From contig CAAGFP010000142.1 in the NCBI GenBank assembly GCA_900769175.1, forward strand, positions 1-22,472: a stretch of DNA of 22,472 nt, read 5' to 3'. The stretch comes from Lachnospiraceae bacterium. Lineage in GTDB: Bacteria; Bacillota; Clostridia; Lachnospirales; Lachnospiraceae. The notes under the pieces were generated by a model. The model made no database searches. It was not told where the DNA came from and saw only the letters and a list, made by a program, of their open reading frames with translations. This document shows positions 1-7,956 of the stretch, one piece after another. The stretch's first letter is position 1. Every line of letters starts with the position of its first letter. Both the position numbers and the translations under genes were made by a program.

Positions 1-2537
1 CTCGGCAACGTCCACCCACGACATAAGGAAGTCGTGTTCTTTCTCGTTGCCTTTGACAGCTCGCGTATGCGCTTTTGGGCATCCTTTTTCGTATAAGAAA
101 TGCTCTGCTCCGTTTCTGTTTTGACATTATGGATGCTTTGTTCCGCTTCCTTCTTTGCATTATAAATCCTTTGTTCTGCTTCCTTATTTGCATCGGAAAT
201 CTTTCGTTTCGCTTCCTGTTTCGCATCGGAAATCTTTTGCTCTTCTTCCTTTTTCGCATTTTCAATGCGGATTTTTTCTGTTTTGGAAGCTTCTTCAATA
301 CGTAATACTCTTTGTTCTTCTAAGAATTGAATCCGTTTATTCATTTCTTCTTCTATGTTTTTCTTTTCTGCAGAAACATATTTTTCAAGTTCAAGGCGCT
401 TTTTTATTTCAATTTCTTCAAGCTCTTTTTGCGTATAATCGGTATGCGAAAACACAACCGCACTCATTGCCGGAAGTTTAATCGTAATGCGATAATCAAA
501 ACCGTCATATTCTTTTTCATCCGAATACAAAAGATCGGGATTTAATACGTTCTTTCCGCCGAATCGTTTGGCATCGGAATTAAAGATTTCCATATATTTA
601 CCGGATTGAGGCACTCCCAAAGTAAATGCATCATTGGCTTTGTTTGAGAAATTAATGACAAATACAAGAAATCCGTCTGCTTTTACTTTCCCTTTACGAA
701 TGAAAGCAATCGTACTGTTTTGGTAATCATAAGACTGAATCCATGCGAAATTGTCGGAATTGAAATCAAATTGATATAATAAAGGTTCTTTCACATAAAA
801 TTCATTCAATTCTTTGACAAATCTGTCATATTCCGGAGTTTTACTTTTAACCCAGTCATAGAATGATAATTTTTTTCCGGGATAAAAACAACTGTAACAC
901 ATTGCAATTCTTGCATTGTCAAAACGGTCACAAATCGTACCCGGAAGAAGTTCCAGGCTGTCTTTCGTATAGAACACCTTTCTTTCCCTGTGTGAAAACG
1001 GAAGAATAAAATGTTCATTATGTGCGTAGGAAAGATGTGAAATCAAATTATGGTAATGGGACGGGCGCAGGGACGGATCCAGGGAAATAAATTCATCTAT
1101 CTCATCCGCAAAGCCGGTATTCCACATGAAATCAAATCCAAGGGAATCCGCATTCATCGTCGTCACGTTCTTCCATACACAATCCACTTCCGCACTTTTT
1201 ACGGTATAAGGATGCGTTTGGGTAAGGAAAGCATTTAAATCACGAATAAATTCAATCCCTTCTGTATTTTCTTTTCCGCCGTATTCGTTGAGAATATAAT
1301 CCCCCTCTGTTTTTTGATAATCCAGATAAAGCATCGGCGCAATATTACTGAAGTGCACTCCGTCAAGTCCAAGCGTTGTAATCCAGTAGTGAACAAATGA
1401 TTTCAGGTAATTTCGTACAAAATCGGAACTGTAACGGTACAAATAGGCATTCAAATACCTGTTGTATCCTCTTTTGGGGTCTGCGTGCTCAAAAAGATGT
1501 GTGCCGTCAAAGAAATCCGGTCCTTCATTTACATTTGCGAAATAAGACAGGTTCAATTCCATATAGACGCCGATATGACAAGCATGACATTCTTTTACAA
1601 ATTGAATCATATCATTGATGGAGCCATACCGGTCATCCAATGCAAATAAACCGCTCTGAAAACCGTAATCATTTTCATTTCCCATACGACACTGAAACGG
1701 CAAAAACTGAATCTTTGAATAATTCATCTCTTTCGCAAAGGAAAGAAGCTCATTCAGTCCCTCACGAAATGTTTTTTTATCGGAGATAATACCTGCAGGA
1801 TCAACTTCGAGGATATTCAATGCAGCTTTGTTATAGTTTGATGCCTTCGCTTCTTTTAACGGGGATACCCGGTCTGTCTTTTCTTCCACCCAGATACTTT
1901 TTTTGTTATGCATCTTTTTCGCAAAAGGATCATTTTTCACATGACAGATTCCCTCTTTTGTAAAAATTTCATATCCATACTCACAACCGGACTGAAATTC
2001 GGGCATAAAAATCCGGAAAATGCCATTTTCAAGCTTCTGCATGGGATACATTCTTCCGTCCCAGTGATTGAATGTTCCGACTAAGGATACGCGCTGGGCA
2101 TAAGGAGCATAAACACTGAATAAAACGCCCTTTGTTGAATCAACACAAGCGGAATTGGCACCTAAAACATTATAAAGTTCATACTGTTTTCTATCATCTG
2201 CGCTTCCGATAAACGCAGGAAGGGAATAGGCATAAGGATCCTGATAGGTTTCCTTTTCTCCATCTTTAGTAAGAACCGAAAAATGGTAGGACTTGAATTC
2301 ATTTTTCGTAACAAAAGTCGCAAAAAATCCTGCCTCATCCAGCAGCTCCATCTCAATTGTTTTACCGGAATCAAATACGACATCTGCCTTTTGCGCATTC
2401 GGGAAAAAAGCCTGAATCATCTTCTCTTTTTTCACGGTATGAAGTCCTAAAACCGAATATGGATGGTCACAGTCTGCATAGACTATTCCTTCAATCTCCG
2501 ACCAGTCAATTAATTGATATTGTTTTTTCGTAATCAT
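1..2537 (-). CDS. GlgB-like GH13 pseudoenzyme with 11-residue-repeat tail (3' end outside window)
   Basis: This is a homologue of 1,4-alpha-glucan branching enzyme, 845 residues visible and open at the window edge. It has CBM48-like beta domains at about residues 1-215, then a GH13 barrel with clear GlgB landmarks (FDGTHLFEHADPKRG, PMLYLDY, LGFDFMWN). The catalytic motifs are broken. Region I LDWVPxHF reads MELNLSYF (E327). Region II GLRVDAV reads GVHFSNI, so the nucleophile Asp is Ser397 and the Arg is His. Region IV SHDEVVH reads SHRERKV, so Asp is Arg517. Only a Glu in SAEVD (E450) may match the acid/base. Branching activity is therefore unlikely; glycogen or glucan binding may remain. From about residue 690 the chain is charged and helical, and residues 746-833 form eight 11-residue repeats. 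The ATG follows the DUF1015 stop by 4 bases, with GGGAG at 2547-2551, so this is the last visible gene of a four-gene operon. Confidence 0.85.
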   Translation of the reverse strand, partial: MITKKQYQLIDWSEIEGIVYADCDHPYSVLGLHTVKKEKMIQAFFPNAQKADVVFDSGKTIEMELLDEAGFFATFVTKNEFKSYHFSVLTKDGEKETYQDPYAYSLPAFIGSADDRKQYELYNVLGANSACVDSTKGVLFSVYAPYAQRVSLVGTFNHWDGRMYPMQKLENGIFRIFMPEFQSGCEYGYEIFTKEGICHVKNDPFAKKMHNKKSIWVEEKTDRVSPLKEAKASNYNKAALNILEVDPAGIISDKKTFREGLNELLSFAKEMNYSKIQFLPFQCRMGNENDYGFQSGLFALDDRYGSINDMIQFVKECHACHIGVYMELNLSYFANVNEGPDFFDGTHLFEHADPKRGYNRYLNAYLYRYSSDFVRNYLKSFVHYWITTLGLDGVHFSNIAPMLYLDYQKTEGDYILNEYGGKENTEGIEFIRDLNAFLTQTHPYTVKSAEVDCVWKNVTTMNADSLGFDFMWNTGFADEIDEFISLDPSLRPSHYHNLISHLSYAHNEHFILPFSHRERKVFYTKDSLELLPGTICDRFDNARIAMCYSCFYPGKKLSFYDWVKSKTPEYDRFVKELNEFYVKEPLLYQFDFNSDNFAWIQSYDYQNSTIAFIRKGKVKADGFLVFVINFSNKANDAFTLGVPQSGKYMEIFNSDAKRFGGKNVLNPDLLYSDEKEYDGFDYRITIKLPAMSAVVFSHTDYTQKELEEIEIKKRLELEKYVSAEKKNIEEEMNKRIQFLEEQRVLRIEEASKTEKIRIENAKKEEEQKISDAKQEAKRKISDANKEAEQRIYNAKKEAEQSIHNVKTETEQSISYTKKDAQKRIRELSKATRKNTTSLCRGWTLP

Positions 2538-2541
2538 ATTT

Positions 2542-3804
2542 TTATACTCCCATCGTTTCAAAGGATTTTATACTGTGAATAAATAATCCGCTTCTTAACT
2601 TCGGTTCAAACCAGGTGGATTTCGGAGGCATCAAAAGTCCGGCATCTGCCACCTTAAAAAGCTCCTGAATGGAAGTCGGATACATGGCAAAGGCAACTTC
2701 GCAATCTGTTTCTGCTCTTCTCTCCAGCTCTTTTAAGCCACGGATTCCTCCAACGAAATCAATTCTTTTATCCGTTTTGGGATTCTTGATTCCAAGAATC
2801 GGGGATAAAATATAGTTCTGAAGAAGAGAAACATCAAGTCCTTCCACGCAATCACTTGAAACATAAGCCTCACGAAGTTTAAGTAAATACCAGTTTCCAT
2901 GTAAAAACATGGTAACCTCTCCTTTATGAGCCGGATACTGGGCCTGTTTACCGATCAAGGAAACATCGTAACATTCCTCAATGCGGGATAAAAACTCTGC
3001 ATCCGATAATTCATTTAAGTCTTTTACCACACGGTTATAATCCATAATTTTTAGCTGGTCATCCGGAAAAAGAACCGACAGGAAATAATTAAACTCTTCC
3101 TCTTTTGAAAAACCGGGATTCTCTTTTCGCTTTTGCAATCCGACCTTCACCGCCGAGGCACATCTGTGATGACCGTCTGCGATATAAATATCCTTCATAT
3201 CCTGAAATGCCAAAGCAATCCCTTCTATGTCTTTCTCATCAGAAATCACATAGCCCTGGTGCTTAATTCCGTCTTCACTGATAAAATCAAAAATCGGTTC
3301 ATTTGAAAGATTCTTTTCTACAATCCTGTTAATTTCATCATTGCTGTTATAAGCTAAAAATATCGGTCCCGTCTGGGCTTCACAGACGGATACATGGGAA
3401 ATGCGGTCCAATTCTTTCTCTTCCCTTGTATTCTCATGTTTTTTAATAATATTATTAAGATAATCATCGATAAACGCACAGGCTACAATGCCGGTCTGCG
3501 TACGTCCGTTCATGGTTAGCCGGTAGATATAATAGCATGGCTTATCTTCTTCGATGTAAGTTCCTTTCGCAATCGCATCCCAAAGCAATTCTCTTGCCTT
3601 TTCGTAAACATTTGCCGAATAAGGGTCAACCCCTTCTTCAAACTGAGTTTCCGCACGGTCTATTGCAAGGAAAGACCGTGGGTGTTCCTTCACATATTCT
3701 CTTGCTTCTTTTTCGTTATATACATCATAGGGCAATGCTGCAATAACAGAAGCAAGTTCCGGATTTGCAGGTCTGATTGCCTGAAACGCCTTCACTACTG
3801 CCAT
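2542..3804 (-). CDS. DUF1015 family protein
   Basis: This 420-residue protein is full length for DUF1015. It carries the family's N-terminal ALPYDVYN (residues 23-30), the KKHENT...EKELDR stretch (121-134) and the IADGHHR motif (208-214). No function is established that I can state. The DGHHR motif resembles the RNA/nucleotide-binding loop of the ParB/sulfiredoxin-fold free-serine kinases (SerK, SbnI), and from memory DUF1015 genes often sit beside serC and serA in clostridia, as here at 6796-9056. A role in serine/O-phosphoserine chemistry is an inference. The start is supported by GGGAGG nine bases upstream, inside the end of the preceding gene, with which it overlaps by 10 bases. It is translationally packed between a membrane protein gene and the GlgB-like gene. 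Confidence 0.88.
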   Translation of the reverse strand: MAVVKAFQAIRPANPELASVIAALPYDVYNEKEAREYVKEHPRSFLAIDRAETQFEEGVDPYSANVYEKARELLWDAIAKGTYIEEDKPCYYIYRLTMNGRTQTGIVACAFIDDYLNNIIKKHENTREEKELDRISHVSVCEAQTGPIFLAYNSNDEINRIVEKNLSNEPIFDFISEDGIKHQGYVISDEKDIEGIALAFQDMKDIYIADGHHRCASAVKVGLQKRKENPGFSKEEEFNYFLSVLFPDDQLKIMDYNRVVKDLNELSDAEFLSRIEECYDVSLIGKQAQYPAHKGEVTMFLHGNWYLLKLREAYVSSDCVEGLDVSLLQNYILSPILGIKNPKTDKRIDFVGGIRGLKELERRAETDCEVAFAMYPTSIQELFKVADAGLLMPPKSTWFEPKLRSGLFIHSIKSFETMGV

Positions 3805-5006
3805 ATTCCAAAACCTCCCTGGTTATTCTCGATTCTTTTCTTTCGTAATTCTTTTGTAAGATAGGTTTTATATTTCATACAATCAATCGCTCCGCTTTTA
3901 TGAATAATTTCGGAAAGACGGTTCTGATTCTGATAAGAAATTACAAAAGATAATCTTTTATTTGGTTTTTTGAAGAGACGAATCAAATTTTCCTTCGGTC
4001 CGTCCAACACAAATATTTCAAGATACTGCTCGTTTTTTTGAAAGAAAAATTCATAATCTTCTTTTTCAAATATCACAGATTCCATTTCTTTTGTTTTTTT
4101 GTTATTCCGATAAAAAGCTAAATGCTTCTGCCGGATACAAAGATACCATTTCTCATATTTATGAAAGGGCAGATGATTGTTTTTTTCTAATAATACCGGA
4201 TAGGACACAACCCAGACTTCATCCTCTTCCTTCTCGGATACCTGTTGAAACTTCTTCATAATCTGTTTCTCTGTCTTGTTCCGGTATAAATACGGAAAGA
4301 ACTGGCTTGCATATTCGAAATTGAAAAATCCGATATGTCTTTCCTGAATTTCATAAAATATCATCGATACAATGACAAACAAAAGACTGAATGCAACCGA
4401 AATTCTCGGAAATAAAAAGTTGCACAGAAACAGAATACATACAACTATGGTCCGTATCACTTCAAAGAAAAATGAAGAAAACGGAATATAAGAAATCGGA
4501 AGCTGGGCGATCTGAATAAAATACATCGTTCGCATGCTGATTAATTCAACCCCGATTGCAATCATGGTAATCACAACGGAAGAGACAACCATAAAGATTA
4601 CGATAGCCAGATCTCCGTTCTCGCCGAAATAATATGCAAACAGCATCCTGTTTTTCTTACAAAGGCAGAATATTTTATTGATACAGCAAAAAGATGCATA
4701 TCCTACCATCAGCATGCAGACGGTTTTCTCAATTTTCCCATAAACTGCCATTGTAACCGTTCTTGTAAACCGTAGGCAAAGTAATAGTTTACCGGCAAGG
4801 AATAATCCGAGAAAAACGAAATAAAAAAACGGAAAAATGATAAATCCTTCGATTACCGTAAACGGCAGCCCGACAAATGCATTCAAAACCTGCGTAATAC
4901 CGCCTAAAATAATAACAGGAAACGGTTCAAACGCCAAAGGCACAAGTTGAGAAAACGAAAGGATTGCAATGGATAACACTTCATTTAAAAAATGTAAAAT
5001 TAACAT
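3795..5006 (-). CDS. membrane protein of unknown function, paralogue of 5010-6527
   Basis: I do not recognise this 403-residue protein as a named family. Roughly residues 1-220 hold five to seven hydrophobic segments; residues about 240-390 form a soluble, charged, probably cytoplasmic domain. It is a paralogue of the upstream gene. Both have an EPF motif near the N-terminus (27-29), a shared block S-[YF]-I-P-x-S-x3-F-E-x2-[RK]-T-I-x6-C-N-x2-F-P (172-200), and the same C-terminal plan in which a beta-rich section with a Y/F-rich strand is followed by a short helical end. It is shorter than its partner and lacks the long terminal coiled coil. AAGGATG lies ten bases before the ATG, and the gap to the upstream stop is 3 bases, so the two are certainly cotranscribed. 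Function could be transport, anchoring or signalling; nothing in the sequence decides. Confidence 0.75.
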   Translation of the reverse strand: MLILHFLNEVLSIAILSFSQLVPLAFEPFPVIILGGITQVLNAFVGLPFTVIEGFIIFPFFYFVFLGLFLAGKLLLCLRFTRTVTMAVYGKIEKTVCMLMVGYASFCCINKIFCLCKKNRMLFAYYFGENGDLAIVIFMVVSSVVITMIAIGVELISMRTMYFIQIAQLPISYIPFSSFFFEVIRTIVVCILFLCNFLFPRISVAFSLLFVIVSMIFYEIQERHIGFFNFEYASQFFPYLYRNKTEKQIMKKFQQVSEKEEDEVWVVSYPVLLEKNNHLPFHKYEKWYLCIRQKHLAFYRNNKKTKEMESVIFEKEDYEFFFQKNEQYLEIFVLDGPKENLIRLFKKPNKRLSFVISYQNQNRLSEIIHKSGAIDCMKYKTYLTKELRKKRIENNQGGFGIWQ

Positions 5007-5009
5007 GAA

Positions 5010-6527
5010 TTATTTCATCCTTTTGTTTGCAATCTCCTGCTTTAGTGCAAGAAATTCTTCTTTTCTGCGCTGTTTTTCCAATTTGCGTTCCAATTTCAGG
5101 TTTTCAAGTTCCATACGTCGGTTTTCTTTGCGGACCAGTTTTTCTTTTTTCAGAATGATTTTCTGCTCTTCCTCGTATTCATTGAAATTGACGCATTTAA
5201 AAATAGATAGGAGTTCTTCAAAACGATAATAATACTCTTTACTGAACACTACACTGATATATTTTTTCGGATTCTTTTTTGAAAGATTATCCTGTGTCGG
5301 TTCATAAAGAAACAATTCAAAATAACGAAATCCTCTTCTTAAATAAACCGTATGCAACTCATCCGTCGGAATCCGTACCTCGGTATGTTTTCTTTTTTTC
5401 TTTCGAACAAAACGAATTCCCTGTCCGTCATGAATCAAGAAACCTCTTGTATAAGGTTTTACTTTCCATGTCCCCTTCTTTCCTTTTATCTTCAAAGAAG
5501 TTTTAGGGGAATAAGCCATGACAAAAGCCGGAATGGAAACATCACAGTCCGATGCTGAAAGGGTTTTCACTTTTTTGAATTTACGTATAAATTGTTCACT
5601 TACAAGACTGATTTCAGGCGAAAATCCGCGTATTCTTTTAAAGAAAGGGATGATATATATTTTACGCAGATAATCACATTCACAATAACAGCGCCGAAAA
5701 AGGATACAGCAAATGATGAATACAACCAGATTGATGATAAAGCCAAGTGGCGGAAATACAAGGTTACATCCGACAACTGCAACCGTAATGATTGTTTTCA
5801 AAGCTTCAAACAAAGCTCCGGAACCGGGAATAAAAGAAAAAGTTCCTGCAACGACATCCAAGCCCTGGGATACGGTTTTAATAATAAAATAAACAACTAC
5901 AGAAGCAATTGACATGATGACGGAAACTGCCGCACAAATTGCTCCTACAACCGGTGCAAGAACTACAGTAGGATTCGAATCGGATGCGGCATTTACAACA
6001 ACCGAAGAGGTTGTATTTACAATTCCGACCACATTCATCAGACCAATAACCAATACACAGGCAAGACCTAAGTATTTCTCAAGTTCTCCAAGCGTACAGT
6101 CTCCGATTAGTTTCGTGCCGGGAAATGCCTTTATCACCTTACTTGCTATAAAAAACAGTACCATAACGCCACACACAACAGGATTACCGAGCGGTGTAGA
6201 CGGAAGAGGCAGAATATTTCCTGTCAGGTTATTTAAAATCTCTACCAGACCGATAAAAGCCATGGCAGCAAAAGGTTCACAGGAGATACCAACCACTTCG
6301 GAATAGGAGCCTGCAAGTCCGAAAAGAGTCGGTGCCACCATATCCATAAGTAAGGTTTCTATCGTTGTTCCCAAAGGAACCTGTGCATATGCAAGACCAC
6401 CATGAAAAAGTCCGGTAAACGGGCCAGCAAAAGCAGCTGCAAAAATAAGGATTCCCATATAAACAAGCAGTAATTTCTTATGTTTTATATATTCCGTAAA
6501 TAAAATATCCATAAATGTTTTCTTCAT
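5010..6527 (-). CDS. membrane protein of unknown function with C-terminal coiled coil
   Basis: This 505-residue protein is the first gene of the operon. Several hydrophobic segments span about residues 19-275 (for example 19-40, 86-98, 116-134, 153-171, 187-220, 243-277). A soluble domain follows (about 290-450) with a conserved-looking beta-rich part around 353-445. The last 50 residues (452-505) are a highly charged helix rich in K, E, R and L, with heptad-like spacing. The block SFIPGSGALFEALKTI...CN..FP (231-260) matches the downstream gene. The glycine/proline-rich stretch at 104-145 (LPLPSTPLGNP, FPGTKLIGD) faintly recalls DUF4126-type membrane proteins, but I would not assign it. The start has GAGAG about ten bases upstream and lies about 80 bases from a good promoter. 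The coiled coil could pair with the helical tail of the GlgB-like protein; that is inference. Confidence 0.75.
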   Translation of the reverse strand: MKKTFMDILFTEYIKHKKLLLVYMGILIFAAAFAGPFTGLFHGGLAYAQVPLGTTIETLLMDMVAPTLFGLAGSYSEVVGISCEPFAAMAFIGLVEILNNLTGNILPLPSTPLGNPVVCGVMVLFFIASKVIKAFPGTKLIGDCTLGELEKYLGLACVLVIGLMNVVGIVNTTSSVVVNAASDSNPTVVLAPVVGAICAAVSVIMSIASVVVYFIIKTVSQGLDVVAGTFSFIPGSGALFEALKTIITVAVVGCNLVFPPLGFIINLVVFIICCILFRRCYCECDYLRKIYIIPFFKRIRGFSPEISLVSEQFIRKFKKVKTLSASDCDVSIPAFVMAYSPKTSLKIKGKKGTWKVKPYTRGFLIHDGQGIRFVRKKKRKHTEVRIPTDELHTVYLRRGFRYFELFLYEPTQDNLSKKNPKKYISVVFSKEYYYRFEELLSIFKCVNFNEYEEEQKIILKKEKLVRKENRRMELENLKLERKLEKQRRKEEFLALKQEIANKRMK

Positions 6528-6611
6528 CTTCTATTCTCTCGTTTCTTATACAGATTATCGCCTGTAGAATTATGAAAATATAACCTGAAAAAAATAAAAA
6601 TACCAAAAATA

Positions 6612-6640
6612 ATTATACGACACAAGATTTATTATCGCAA
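6612..6640 (-). promoter_or_regulatory. promoter of the membrane/DUF1015/GlgB-like operon
   Basis: Read on the minus strand there is TTGCGA (6640-6635), a 17-base spacer and a perfect TATAAT (6617-6612). Transcription would begin near 6605 and give a leader of about 78 bases before the ATG at 6527. It lies just beyond the serA terminator, so the operon is set apart from serC-serA. Confidence 0.7.
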
Positions 6641-6685
6641 GGGGATGTTTTTCTTTAAACGCAAGTGCTCATCCTTCGCGGAGCG

Positions 6686-6731
6686 TTTTTGTATCATAGG
6701 AAATGCACAGAATTTTCCTATGATACAAAAA
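6686..6731. repeat. 18-bp perfect inverted repeat between serA and the next operon
   Basis: The arm TTTTTGTATCATAGGAAA (6686-6703) pairs exactly with 6714-6731 across a 10-base loop. It does not look like an intrinsic terminator, because the T run is on the 5' arm on both strands. Its last four bases are shared with the neighbouring terminator hairpin, so the two structures compete. The core TTCCTATGATA recurs once more at 11148-11158, downstream of tgt. It could be a protein site or a small repeated element. Confidence 0.6.
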
Positions 6732-6757
6732 ATGGTCATGAACCCATGACCATTTTT
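6728..6757 (-). terminator. intrinsic terminator of serC-serA
   Basis: A 13-bp perfect stem (6728-6740 with 6745-6757, loop AACC) is flanked by A on one side and T on the other. On the minus strand it ends in six T and lies about 39 bases after the serA stop. Because it is symmetric it could also stop transcription arriving on the plus strand. Confidence 0.8.
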
Positions 6758-6795
6758 ACATAGCAGAAAATCCTATTGAATTTATTTTATTATAA

Positions 6796-7956
6796 TTATT
6801 TCACTTTACGTGCCTTTGTTACATCAGAAAGCGCATTTAAGTCAGCAATCAGTGCATCTGTTACCGCAACAGAAAGGTCTGCAAGTGCATATCCGTAATT
6901 TCCTCTGTTTTTGTTGGTCATTTCCACAACATTGATTCCGTTCTTTGCAAAGACATCATTGATTACTTTTACAATATCATCCGACTGTTTGTAACAGATT
7001 GCAACACGTCCTGCACTCTTACATACACCCATATCTACAGCAGGGAAGTTCACACTGTTAATCACATTTCCGTTTTCAAGAAATTCTTTCATTTCTTTTA
7101 CAGCCATAACCGCACAGTTGTCTTCTGCTTCTTCCGTAGATGCTCCAAGATGAGGAATGATAATCACGCCATCCTGACCTGCGGTTGTAGGATTCGGGAA
7201 ATCACATACATATTTTCTGACTTTTCCTTCTTTGATTGCAGCAAGGATATCTGTTTCATTCACAAGGACATCTCTTGCAAAGTTTAAAATAACCACACCG
7301 TTTTTCATCATATCCATGGCAGCTTTATTGATCATACCCTTGGTAGAATCCAAAGCAGGAACATGAACGGTAATGAAATCACAGCAGGAATAAATATCTT
7401 CCGGACTCTTTACCAGTTTCACGGCACTGTTAATATTCCATGCAGCGGTTGTGGAAAGGAAAGGGTCATATCCGTATACTTCCATACCAAGATCCAAAGC
7501 TGCATTTGCAACCTTAACACCAATTGCACCAAGGCCGATTACGCCAAGTTTTTTACCAAGAATTTCTGTACCTGCAAATTTCTTCTTTTCTTTTTCTGCA
7601 AGTTTTGCAATTCCCTCTTCAGATGCATTGGCTTTCACCCATTCTACACCTCCGATAATATCACGGGAGGCAAGGAGCATACCTGCAAGCACAAGTTCTT
7701 TTACGCCATTTGCATTCGCTCCGGGTGTATTAAATACAACAACGCCTTCATCAGCCATTTTATCAAGAGGAATGTTGTTTACACCGGCACCGGCACGTGC
7801 AACGCATAAAAGTTTATCGGATATTTCAAGTTCATGCATAGCAGCACTACGAACCAAAACACCTTCAGCTGCCATATAATCATCTGTTTTCGTATATGTA
7901 TCATCAAAAAGATCAAGCCCAATCTGAGCAATGGGATTCAAACAATGGTAATTCAT
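6796..7956 (-). CDS. serA: D-3-phosphoglycerate dehydrogenase
   Basis: It oxidises 3-phosphoglycerate to 3-phosphohydroxypyruvate with NAD+, the first step of serine synthesis. The protein has 386 residues. The nucleotide fold shows GLGAIG (141-146) with Asp164 at the end of the second strand (NAD rather than NADP), the catalytic Arg228 in NFARD and His269 in PHLGAST. A C-terminal ACT-like regulatory domain (about 315-386) suggests feedback control by serine. The usual Glu of the Arg-Glu-His relay is not obvious; the segment reads CDFPNPT (251-257), which seems typical of a shorter subgroup with DFPN. The start overlaps the serC stop by one base (TAATG), so the two genes are translationally coupled. 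Confidence 0.95.
   Translation of the reverse strand: MNYHCLNPIAQIGLDLFDDTYTKTDDYMAAEGVLVRSAAMHELEISDKLLCVARAGAGVNNIPLDKMADEGVVVFNTPGANANGVKELVLAGMLLASRDIIGGVEWVKANASEEGIAKLAEKEKKKFAGTEILGKKLGVIGLGAIGVKVANAALDLGMEVYGYDPFLSTTAAWNINSAVKLVKSPEDIYSCCDFITVHVPALDSTKGMINKAAMDMMKNGVVILNFARDVLVNETDILAAIKEGKVRKYVCDFPNPTTAGQDGVIIIPHLGASTEEAEDNCAVMAVKEMKEFLENGNVINSVNFPAVDMGVCKSAGRVAICYKQSDDIVKVINDVFAKNGINVVEMTNKNRGNYGYALADLSVAVTDALIADLNALSDVTKARKVK

Noticed and set aside
1..60. An alternative minus-strand frame in the first 60 bases reads as a protein-like stretch (for example EKEHDFLMSWVDVAE), suggesting a frameshift at the end of the GlgB-like tail.
   Set aside because: The 11-residue repeat register continues in the main frame down to about base 39, and all three frames are open here; only sequence beyond base 1 could decide.
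5914..6306. Open frame of 130 codons on the plus strand.
   Set aside because: It is antisense to the membrane protein gene, has no ribosome site, and its Thr/Ala-rich composition is what the reverse of a hydrophobic frame gives.
7363..7879. Two long plus-strand frames (148 and 142 codons).
   Set aside because: Both are antisense shadows of serA and have neither start signals nor motifs.
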